A DNA stretch of 5,558 nucleotides, taken from the NCBI GenBank assembly GCA_902491345.1, contig CABUHI010000052.1, positions 1-5,558 of the forward strand, written 5' to 3'. This document shows positions 1 through 4,492 of this stretch, piece by piece. How positions within the stretch are numbered: position 1 is the stretch's first letter; each line of letters opens with the position of its first letter. Source of the DNA: an uncultured Collinsella sp. GTDB taxonomy: Bacteria; Actinomycetota; Coriobacteriia; Coriobacteriales; Coriobacteriaceae. Position numbers and translations under genes: made by a program. The notes under the pieces are model-generated. The model was given only the letters and a program-made list of their open reading frames with translations, made no database searches and was not told the DNA's origin.

Positions 1-1
1 C

Positions 2-268
2 AACGATATGGCACCGTGGGGACACATGTATGTCAATCCTGGTCTAACAGAGCCTTACAATATCTACGACTGGAAGGGCGAGGACGCCAACGGTGCTCAG
101 CAGAACCAGGGTTATTACAGCGAGGGCTCCGATGAACTGCAGTCTGGTACCCTTGCCGCCGGCGGTTCCGTGGCGGGCAATATCTACTTTGATGGTGACA
201 TCAAGAAGGCTCTCTATTTTGCCAACGTGTTTGATAAGTCTGCCGCTGCAAGCTGGGTGCTGGCCTAA
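2..268 (+). CDS. C-terminal part of a DUF4352-like exported protein (5' end outside window)
   Basis: The reading frame is already open at the left edge, so only the last 88 residues are visible; the ATG at position 8 is probably internal. The visible part has a run of polar and aromatic residues and then a segment reading SGTLAAGGSVAGNIYFDG, which ends in ALYFANVF..SAAASWVLA. A 'G.l.pGgsv.G.i.F' turn followed by a closing beta strand ending in W-x-L is typical of the C-terminal half of DUF4352/DUF5067 immunoglobulin-like domains. These domains sit on lipoproteins or membrane-anchored proteins of Gram-positives and have no settled function. Any signal peptide or lipobox would lie upstream, out of view. 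The gene ends 39 bp before the helix-turn-helix gene on the same strand, so the two could be co-transcribed. The family assignment rests on motif memory from a partial protein and is moderate; the existence of a real coding 3' end is well supported. Confidence 0.66.
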   Translation, partial: NDMAPWGHMYVNPGLTEPYNIYDWKGEDANGAQQNQGYYSEGSDELQSGTLAAGGSVAGNIYFDGDIKKALYFANVFDKSAAASWVLA

Positions 269-293
269 CATGTCGCTACCGTTGCGCCGTATG

Positions 294-301
294 GGAGGTG
301 A
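294..301 (+). promoter_or_regulatory. Strong ribosome binding site for the helix-turn-helix gene
   Basis: GGAGGTGA is an uninterrupted 8-base match to the anti-Shine-Dalgarno sequence, 6 nt before the ATG at 308. It fixes that start and suggests efficient translation, in contrast to the kinase downstream, which lacks any such site. Confidence 0.85.
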
Positions 302-307
302 GGTCGT

Positions 308-730
308 ATGCCCGATAAAAAGCTGACGGACGAGTTACTCAATGAACTCCTCGACGCGCCAAACATCGATGGCTATATCAAAGAACACGACTTTGCCGCC
401 CCGTCGCTTTCGGACTATCTTAAGCAGCTGCTGCAGGAAAAGGGCCTAGAGCGCTCGCGCGTGGTGCGCATGGCCGACCTCAATGAGACTTTTGGTTATC
501 AGATTTTTACCGGTGCGCGGCATCCGAGCCGCAACAAGGTGCTGCAGATTGCCTTTGCGATGGCGTTGACGCTCAAGGAGACCAACCGCGCCCTGACGGC
601 TGCCGGAGTGAGCGTCCTCAACTGCAAGGACCGTCGCGATGCAATCATTATCTTTTGCATCGATCGTGGCTGTAGCCTCCAAAAGGTCAATGAAGAGCTG
701 TACCGCTTTGGCGAGGAAACGGTGAGTTAG
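308..730 (+). CDS. XRE-like helix-turn-helix protein, 140 aa, paired with a Ser/Thr kinase
   Basis: Small, probably cytoplasmic DNA-binding protein. Residues 1-32 are an acidic helical lead-in. Residues 34-87 look like a Cro/C1-type HTH: a first helix SDYLKQLLQEKGL, a second around SRVVRMADL, a recognition helix NETFGYQIFTG, then RHPSRNKVLQIAFAMAL. The 'YQIF.G.R.PSR.K.L..A.A..L' signature is characteristic of this XRE group. Residues 88-140 add a second helical part containing the motif KDRRDAIIIF and a cysteine pair region (C118, C122 approximately), which may serve in dimerisation or partner binding. The start is set by a near-perfect ribosome binding site. From memory, short HTH proteins of this shape recur beside Ser/Thr kinase genes in Firmicutes and Coriobacteriia. 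That suggests the kinase may phosphorylate it or work with it, but this is inference. The target operator is unknown; the dyad at 780-809 is one candidate. It could also be a domesticated phage-type regulator. Confidence 0.85.
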   Translation: MPDKKLTDELLNELLDAPNIDGYIKEHDFAAPSLSDYLKQLLQEKGLERSRVVRMADLNETFGYQIFTGARHPSRNKVLQIAFAMALTLKETNRALTAAGVSVLNCKDRRDAIIIFCIDRGCSLQKVNEELYRFGEETVS

Positions 731-779
731 CGGCCGATGGCTGAGTTGGCTGTTACCAAAACAACTATGCGAACGAACG

Positions 780-809
780 GGGCGCGGACACCATGGGGTG
801 TCCGCGCCC
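780..809. terminator. Perfect 13-bp GC-rich hairpin between regulator and kinase genes
   Basis: The arms GGGCGCGGACACC (780-792) and GGTGTCCGCGCCC (797-809) are exact reverse complements around a 4-nt loop ATGG. The hairpin sits 49 nt after the HTH stop. No U-tract follows on either strand, so it is not a canonical intrinsic terminator. It could be a U-less terminator, an mRNA 3'-end stabiliser, or a DNA operator, because it reaches to within 5 bp of the kinase -10 box. It also makes a GTG start at 798 implausible, since that codon would lie inside the stem. Confidence 0.55.
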
Positions 810-814
810 TGCGC

Positions 815-820
815 TATGAT
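815..820 (+). promoter_or_regulatory. Candidate -10 box (TATGAT) for the kinase gene, leaderless start
   Basis: TATGAT matches the sigma-70-type -10 consensus at 5 of 6 positions and ends 7 nt before the ATG at 828, so transcription would begin at or next to the A of the start codon. No Shine-Dalgarno sequence precedes that ATG, which fits leaderless initiation, known to be common in Actinobacteria. No recognisable -35 is seen; that region (about 792-797) is occupied by the loop and the foot of the 13-bp dyad. Confidence 0.5.
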
Positions 821-827
821 GGACGCC

Positions 828-2228
828 ATGGATACTCAGAGCCCAACATATTCCGATGACGAGCTGACTGCTTCACTTGTCGAGCATTTGGCGTCGCTCG
901 ACCGCGATGACAGCTATCGTGTGGAGCGCGTGCTCAAGTTCTCGGATGTCGAGACGACCGAACTCGTCTATTTTGAGGGCTCTGGCGGCGGGTCTCTCGG
1001 TCCCTTTGTCCGCAAGCGCATCGATGCTTCGGCGCAGATTGGCGGAGCATATGAGCGCCTGTTTGCGGCCCAGCGCGCCGGTCGTCGTTTTGAGCATTTG
1101 CCTCGAATCGTCGATTGCCGCCGTGTGGGCGACGAGCTTGACGTGGTGATGGAGTATGTCGAAGGCGAAACGCTCGAGGCGCTCGTGGGACGCTTGGGTG
1201 CGACGCCCGATTATGCCCGCGGGCTGTATCCCGTTCTGTGTGAAGCGGTGGGCGAGCTGCATGCTGGTTTTGCAGCTGCGGGGGAGCCGGAGGTACCGGT
1301 GATCCACCGCGATCTTAAACCCTCGAACATCATCGTATCGGGCGTGAGGTATGCGGCCGATGCTGGCATGACCTTCTCGTCGCTGGTGATTATTGACCTG
1401 GGAATCGCGCGCGTTTGGCGCGATGGCGCCGACGCCGACACCGTCAAGTTTGGCACGCGTTCCTATGCGCCGCCCGAGCAGTTTGGGTTTGGGCAGACGA
1501 GCGTCCGCAGCGATATTTACGCGCTGGGCGCACTGCTGTTCTTTTGCCTAACGGGAACTGACCCCAAACCGGGGCGGGCCATACGTGAGCAATGCGAGAC
1601 GCACGGTATGCCAACCCCGCTTGCCGATGCGGTTTGCATGGCGATGGCGCTCGATCCCGCCAAGCGCTTTGCGAGTGCAAAGGCACTGGGGCATGCTGCG
1701 CGTGCGGCGTATGAGCTATGTCTCCCTGCACCGTCGCCCGTGACCATTTCTGCTGCCAGTGTGCCCCGGGTCGCGGCGTCACAGGTGCAGTGGGTACAGC
1801 AGCCGGTTGCCCTCTCGCTTCCGTCTTCTGCAAACCGGCGTTCGATCGTCTCTCCCGTGACGTCCAAATGTGCGCGTCTGCTCTCGCGTATCCCCGAGTC
1901 CGTGGGGCGCATATGGAACGGATGCGTCTATGCGACAACATTGTTGCTGCTGATGGGTAGCCATTTTGCGGTATTTACGCCGACGGGCGAAAACCGAAAC
2001 TATCCAATGTGGTTTTTGGCACTTGAGTATTTCTTTATGGTCGATGGCCTGGTGCTGCTCGTTACATTCGGAATGCTCGACCGGCGTAGGCTTCGACGTC
2101 GTTTTCCGGTGCTCGATCGGTATCGGGGGAGTGCTTTTGTCGAACTATGGTTCAAGGCGCTCGGGTTTATGTTTGCCGTCATGTGCGTCGTCGTTATTAT
2201 CGGCAACGCGACCGGTGTCGTCTCTTAA
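828..2228 (+). CDS. Eukaryotic-type Ser/Thr protein kinase with C-terminal membrane domain, 466 aa
   Basis: Transfers phosphate from ATP to Ser/Thr residues of target proteins. Visible kinase landmarks, numbered from the ATG at 828: candidate ATP-anchoring Lys63 in FVRKRI; catalytic loop HRDLKPSN with Asp162, Lys164 and Asn167; metal-binding Asp190 in DLG (DFG in most kinases); the GT.SYAPPEQF activation-segment end around 209-218; Asp229 in SDIYALGALLFFCLTG; and Arg280 in DPAKRF. A classical Gly-rich loop is not obvious; a Gly/Ser run just before Lys63 may replace it. Residues 305-360 form a Pro/Ser/Ala-rich linker. Three hydrophobic segments follow (about 363-384, 395-415 and 443-460), with a basic RRRLRRRF loop after the second. 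There are no PASTA repeats and no extracellular ligand-binding domain. An upstream GTG (798) and ATGs (816, 819) are in frame but lack a ribosome binding site, and the GTG lies in a hairpin; the ATG at 828 fits a leaderless transcript. The neighbouring HTH gene is the obvious candidate partner. Confidence 0.92.
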   Translation: MDTQSPTYSDDELTASLVEHLASLDRDDSYRVERVLKFSDVETTELVYFEGSGGGSLGPFVRKRIDASAQIGGAYERLFAAQRAGRRFEHLPRIVDCRRVGDELDVVMEYVEGETLEALVGRLGATPDYARGLYPVLCEAVGELHAGFAAAGEPEVPVIHRDLKPSNIIVSGVRYAADAGMTFSSLVIIDLGIARVWRDGADADTVKFGTRSYAPPEQFGFGQTSVRSDIYALGALLFFCLTGTDPKPGRAIREQCETHGMPTPLADAVCMAMALDPAKRFASAKALGHAARAAYELCLPAPSPVTISAASVPRVAASQVQWVQQPVALSLPSSANRRSIVSPVTSKCARLLSRIPESVGRIWNGCVYATTLLLLMGSHFAVFTPTGENRNYPMWFLALEYFFMVDGLVLLVTFGMLDRRRLRRRFPVLDRYRGSAFVELWFKALGFMFAVMCVVVIIGNATGVVS

Positions 2229-2235
2229 AAAATCG

Positions 2236-2261
2236 AAAAGGACCCCGTTTGGGGCCCTTTT
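2236..2261. terminator. Bidirectional intrinsic terminator between convergent genes
   Basis: Arms AAAAGGACCCC and GGGGCCCTTTT pair with one A-C mismatch around a GTTT loop. On the + strand the stem ends in a T run. On the - strand it is followed by TTTTCGATTTTTT. It lies 7 nt after the kinase stop and 10 nt beyond the stop of the convergent cell-wall gene, so it can serve both. Confidence 0.88.
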
Positions 2262-2271
2262 GCAGTTGCAC

Positions 2272-3405
2272 TTAAATACGGTTCATTTGATTGGCGACCT
2301 TGTTGTACCAGTCCTGCCACGTGGGCGGGCAGTACTTCTTGGCGGCTGCCGGGGTAAGCGTGGAGTCATAGTTGGCGCCCAGGTAGGCAACGTGGGCGGA
2401 GACACCCTCGCTCCAGCTGCCAAAGCTACGCCAACCGCCGCCGCGGGCACTCCAGCCCCAGGCGTTATAGGAGCCGGCGCAATAGAGGCCCTTGCTGCTC
2501 TCGATACAGGCGATGGCGGGGGACCAACGGGGATCGACGCCGGTATTCCAGGCGGCAACGGCAAAATTGTAGCCCTGGCCTGCCATAGGGGAGCCGGCAA
2601 GGTAGTTGTCGATGCGGCTCGTCCACTCGTTAATGAACGAGTCGTAATCGGAATTGCCGCTGTCGGGGCTGTTCGGCGTGGTGTCGATGGTGGTGTTGGA
2701 GTTGGTGGCCTGACTGTTGGAGTTATTGCCGCTCACGCCGGTACCCGAGATCTTCTCGGCGGCAGCGGCCTTGTCGGCCTCGAGCTTTGCCAACTCGGCG
2801 GCATTTTCCTGCTCGGCCTTTGCCTGCGCCTCGCTGCGGAGCTGCTGTGCCTGGGCCAGCGCGTCCTCGGCATTCTTTTGCTCGCCCTCGAGCTGAGACT
2901 TAGCCTGATCGAGCTCGGTTTTGTTCTGCTCGAGCTCGGTCTGCATCTTGTTAAGCTCTTCGATCTCGTCGACGCTCGAGCTCGTAATCTGGTTGGTGTA
3001 TTTGCAGGTGGTGATAAAGTCGCCCAAGCTCTGCGTGTTCACCAGGAAGCTCACGATGGGGCTGGTGCCCTTCTGGTACTTATACAGATCGCGCATGGCG
3101 GAGCTTGCCTTGGCCTGCTGCTCGGGTAGCTCGGCCTCAATCTTATCGATGTTCGCCTCATTGGAGTCGATCTGCTTTTGCAGATCCTCGAGCTTGGTTC
3201 GGGCGTCGTTGTAGGCGCTCGTAGCGTCCTCGATTTTTTTCTGGGCGGCGGAAAGCTGATCCTGCGCGGCCTGCGAGGCGGCATAGGCCGCGACGGGGGA
3301 GAGCATCGGCGTGGCCGTCAGCGCGACGGCGAGCGCGGCGCTCGTGATGATACGAGCCGGCTTCGACGCGACGAGCGCTGCGGTGCGATGGTTCGAATGC
3401 TGCAT
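2272..3405 (-). CDS. Secreted coiled-coil protein with C-terminal lysozyme/transglycosylase-like domain, 377 aa
   Basis: Predicted exported cell-wall protein. Numbering from the ATG at 3405: a basic start and hydrophobic core (about 17-35) with a likely signal peptidase I site AYA/A after residue 42. Then comes a long Ala/Glu/Gln/Lys-rich coiled coil (about 43-220), broken near 105-140 by a 'YKYQKGTSPIVSFLVNTQSLGDF' type segment, the hallmark of CwlO/PcsB-like N-terminal domains. A Ser/Asn/Thr-rich linker covers about 221-250. The C-terminal domain (251-377) has IACIESSKG with candidate catalytic Glu302, then YNAWGWSARGGGWRSFGSW and a final KKYCPPTW. The ES.G and Y.AWGW layout resembles lysozyme-like soluble transglycosylase folds, not NlpC/P60 or CHAP, and no Cys-His-Glu triad is evident. 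Expected role: cutting or binding peptidoglycan glycan strands during growth or division. An upstream in-frame TTG (3420) is less likely because the ribosome binding site AGAGGG lies between it and the ATG. The substrate and enzymatic activity are inferred. Confidence 0.87.
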   Translation of the reverse strand: MQHSNHRTAALVASKPARIITSAALAVALTATPMLSPVAAYAASQAAQDQLSAAQKKIEDATSAYNDARTKLEDLQKQIDSNEANIDKIEAELPEQQAKASSAMRDLYKYQKGTSPIVSFLVNTQSLGDFITTCKYTNQITSSSVDEIEELNKMQTELEQNKTELDQAKSQLEGEQKNAEDALAQAQQLRSEAQAKAEQENAAELAKLEADKAAAAEKISGTGVSGNNSNSQATNSNTTIDTTPNSPDSGNSDYDSFINEWTSRIDNYLAGSPMAGQGYNFAVAAWNTGVDPRWSPAIACIESSKGLYCAGSYNAWGWSARGGGWRSFGSWSEGVSAHVAYLGANYDSTLTPAAAKKYCPPTWQDWYNKVANQMNRI

Positions 3406-3410
3406 CCAGT

Positions 3411-3416
3411 CCCTCT
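3411..3416 (-). promoter_or_regulatory. Ribosome binding site that decides the start of the cell-wall gene
   Basis: Read on the - strand this is AGAGGG, 5 nt before the ATG at 3405. It lies downstream of the alternative TTG at 3420, so the ATG is the better start and the protein is 377 rather than 382 residues. Confidence 0.75.
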
Positions 3417-3447
3417 GCAATCAATCGTAGGTTATTGGTCGAGGTGT

Positions 3448-3453
3448 ATTCTA
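3448..3453 (-). promoter_or_regulatory. Candidate -10 box (TAGAAT) for the secreted cell-wall gene
   Basis: On the - strand the hexamer is TAGAAT, placing the transcription start near 3441 and giving a leader of about 36 nt with the ribosome binding site. The -35 region is poor (TCAAGT or TTCAAG at 18-19 bp spacing), which would fit an activator-dependent promoter given the palindromes directly upstream. Confidence 0.5.
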
Positions 3454-3466
3454 CTACTGCTTTCGA

Positions 3467-3528
3467 CCTCAACTTGAACCTTAAAGGTTCTAAAGGGTCA
3501 AGTTAAACTTGAGGCTTTAGCCTTGACC
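3467..3528. promoter_or_regulatory. Palindrome cluster, candidate operator array upstream of the cell-wall gene
   Basis: Two perfect 15-bp palindromes are seen: GAACCTTAAAGGTTC (3476-3490) and TCAAGTTAAACTTGA (3498-3512). Their centres are 22 bp apart, about two helical turns, and both have the core TTAAA. A short dyad GGCTTTAGCC follows (3513-3522). The pentamer CTTGA occurs at 3473, 3508 and 3522, and its complement TCAAG at 3498. AACTTGAACC (3471-3480) is also a 9-of-10 inverted match to GGGTCAAGTT (3495-3504). Relative to the inferred start near 3441 the palindromes centre at about -42 and -64, positions typical of activators. No regulator gene lies next to it. Confidence 0.5.
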
Positions 3529-3579
3529 TGCGGGAATGGTGAATTGTTGAGAAACCATAGAGTTCAACTTTAACGTTAC

Positions 3580-3651
3580 GGCACCCTGTTGCAACGGGAT
3601 TTTTGGCTGTAAAAGCTACCTTAACGTGGGGTTTTGCAACTACAGGGTTCC
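3580..3651. repeat. Inverted repeat straddling the end of the MOSC gene
   Basis: GGCACCCTGTTGCAA (3580-3594) matches the reverse complement of 3634-3651, GGAACCCTGTAGTTGCAA, with one mismatch and a 3-nt insertion. The inserted triplet TAG is the MOSC stop codon on the - strand. The arms are 39 nt apart. The spacer and its left flank also carry direct repeats: TTAACGT at 3570 and 3621. No U-tract follows on the - strand, so terminator function for the MOSC gene is unproven. Confidence 0.5.
3585..3604 (+). terminator. Weak terminator-like hairpin reading rightward
   Basis: CCTGT/ACGGG can form a 5-bp stem including one G-T pair around a TGCA loop, followed by ATTTTT. The strength is low and no + strand gene or convincing promoter was found in the 180 bp to its left, so it may only protect against stray transcription, or mean nothing. 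Confidence 0.25.
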
Positions 3652-4272
3652 TTCGCGACGAGCCCGCTCCACCTCTCTGAGTGCCTCGGCGGGAGTGAAG
3701 GAACAGGTGCCGTCGCCGAGCCTGACCACCTGGACGTCGTCACCGACATGGACTTCTCCGCCCTGCAGCGCGACGCCAAAAATGCCCTCGTGGGGGAAGA
3801 TACAGTCGCCGGCGAGATAGTAGATGGCACAGCGTGTGTGACAGACTTTGCCGATCTGGCTGATTTCGACGAGCACTTCGCTACCGAGTTTGAGCTGCGT
3901 GCCCAAGGGGAGTGAGAGCAGGTTGATGCCCTGGGTGGTGAAGTTCTCGCCAAAGTCGCCCTCGTGCACATCGAGCCCGCGCGCCTGCGCCGTCTGGATA
4001 GACTCTGCAGCTAAAAAGGAAACCTGGCGGTGCCAATGCCCGGCGTGCGCATCGGAGGCGAGGCCAAACTGCTCGATGACGGTGTCGTGCCCGTCGGCGA
4101 CGGGTGACTTACGCGTGCCTTTGTGCTCCGACGTGTTGATTGAGACGATGCGGGCAGGCCCGTTGTAGGCATCTTTTGCGGTGTGTAGGGGAGCTGCCGT
4201 CCGGGCCCGATCCGTAAGTTCGCGCTTTGCGGCGTCAATGATGGGGTTGTTGATCGGATGAGCCTGGGGCAC
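3640..4272 (-). CDS. Stand-alone MOSC-domain protein, 210 aa
   Basis: MOSC domains occur in molybdenum-cofactor sulfurase C-termini, YiiM-type proteins and many small bacterial proteins. They are thought to carry or transfer sulfur or metal-sulfur groups. Here residues 1-38 are an extra, mostly helical N-terminal stretch. The domain begins at ARIVSINTSEHKGTRK (40-55). Landmarks are GLASDAHAGHWHRQVSFLA (70-88), GDFGENFTT (105-113), LPLGTQL (121-127) and ISQIGKVCHTRCAIYY with Cys144 and Cys148, then GDC (Cys157) and a closing EGIF..AL.GG.V.VGD. The 'CHTRC' cluster with the third Cys is typical of the subgroup related to MogA-fused MOSC proteins in anaerobes; the MogA part is absent. The start is GTG with an AAAGG site 6 nt upstream; no in-frame ATG was seen. 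No other molybdopterin gene is visible in the window, so the partner enzyme is unknown. It is probably cytoplasmic. Confidence 0.88.
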   Translation of the reverse strand: MPQAHPINNPIIDAAKRELTDRARTAAPLHTAKDAYNGPARIVSINTSEHKGTRKSPVADGHDTVIEQFGLASDAHAGHWHRQVSFLAAESIQTAQARGLDVHEGDFGENFTTQGINLLSLPLGTQLKLGSEVLVEISQIGKVCHTRCAIYYLAGDCIFPHEGIFGVALQGGEVHVGDDVQVVRLGDGTCSFTPAEALREVERARREGTL

Positions 4273-4291
4273 AGTGTACCTTTCGACGGGG

Positions 4292-4336
4292 CGGGCAACA
4301 TGTTGAATCCTACAACAACGGTGGGTTCATTGCCCG
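4292..4336 (-). promoter_or_regulatory. Dyad-rich promoter/leader region of the MOSC gene
   Basis: CGGGCAA (4292-4298) and TTGCCCG (4330-4336) are exact inverted repeats of 7 bp. Between and beside them are the palindrome CAACATGTTG (4296-4305) and GTTG/CAAC arms (4302-4305, 4313-4316). A weak -10-like TAGGAT on the - strand (4307-4312) lies inside. The region could be an operator or, if transcription starts further upstream, a leader hairpin. It does not match any riboswitch class I can recognise. Confidence 0.35.
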
Positions 4337-4404
4337 TTGTCGTACACCGGTGATCGCCGCCTTCGTGCTGGATAATTACGCCGATTGCCATAGATACGGT
4401 GGAG

Positions 4405-4436
4405 CTTTGGGTGCCGGCGGCTCGGCACGCTAGAAT
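4405..4436 (+). promoter_or_regulatory. Candidate promoter with internal dyad for the ATP-grasp ligase gene
   Basis: TAGAAT (4431-4436) is a good -10 box; its -35 is weak (TTGGGT at 4407-4412, 18-bp spacing, or CTTTGG at 4405-4410). GTGCCG (4411-4416) and CGGCAC (4423-4428) form an exact 6-bp inverted repeat with a 6-nt gap, lying almost wholly in the spacer. A repressor bound there would block the promoter. The inferred transcript starts near 4443, leaving a leader of about 50 nt with a small hairpin GCCC/GGGC (4457-4471). Confidence 0.5.
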
Positions 4437-4481
4437 AAATCAGTTGCACAAAGACCGCCCGTCGTGTGGGCAGTTCTAGAT

Positions 4482-4487
4482 AGGAAG
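4482..4487 (+). promoter_or_regulatory. Ribosome binding site of the ATP-grasp ligase gene
   Basis: AGGAAG lies 5 nt before the ATG at 4493 and fixes the start of a gene whose end is outside the window. Confidence 0.75.
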
Positions 4488-4492
4488 TTTCC

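Larger units (their letters stand above)
3417..3639. other. AT-rich intergenic region, no gene found
   Basis: This stretch between two - strand genes is visibly richer in A and T than its neighbours. It holds the candidate promoter and palindrome array of the cell-wall gene and the inverted repeat at the end of the MOSC gene. No ORF with a ribosome binding site, no tRNA and no recognisable RNA family was seen. An ATGGT/ACCAT dyad (3536-3558) with a 13-nt loop is also present. Confidence 0.6.

Noticed and set aside
798..827. Longer kinase start at GTG 798 or ATG 816/819
   Set aside because: The GTG lies inside the hairpin arm and the two ATGs overlap the -10 box; none has a Shine-Dalgarno sequence.
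737..859. 40-codon open frame starting after the HTH gene and running through the hairpin into the kinase start
   Set aside because: It has no ribosome binding site, traverses a 13-bp perfect stem, and overlaps the kinase start in another frame.
1966..3129. Long + strand open frame of 387 codons running across the end of the kinase gene and antisense to the secreted protein
   Set aside because: It crosses the clear bidirectional terminator, overlaps two well-supported genes, is a Gly/Ala/Val/Leu-rich shadow with no domain motif, and has no ribosome binding site.
2760..3240. Repeated GAGCTCG/CTCGAG-like strings in the - strand gene
   Set aside because: They are codon-level repetition from Glu/Leu/Ala-rich coiled-coil coding sequence, not a DNA repeat element.
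3498..3514. A true SoxR/MerR-type operator
   Set aside because: It resembles the SoxR box, but has one extra central base and lies upstream of the promoter instead of between -35 and -10. No MerR-family gene is in the window.
3523..3563. Rightward promoter TTGACC...TAGAGT for a small RNA ending at the 3585-3604 hairpin
   Set aside because: The spacing is about 29 bp, far from the 16-18 bp needed, and no better -10 lies at the right distance.
3406..3639. CRISPR array or mobile-element end
   Set aside because: The repeats are short, unequal and irregularly spaced; there are no spacers of constant length, no transposase and no target duplication.
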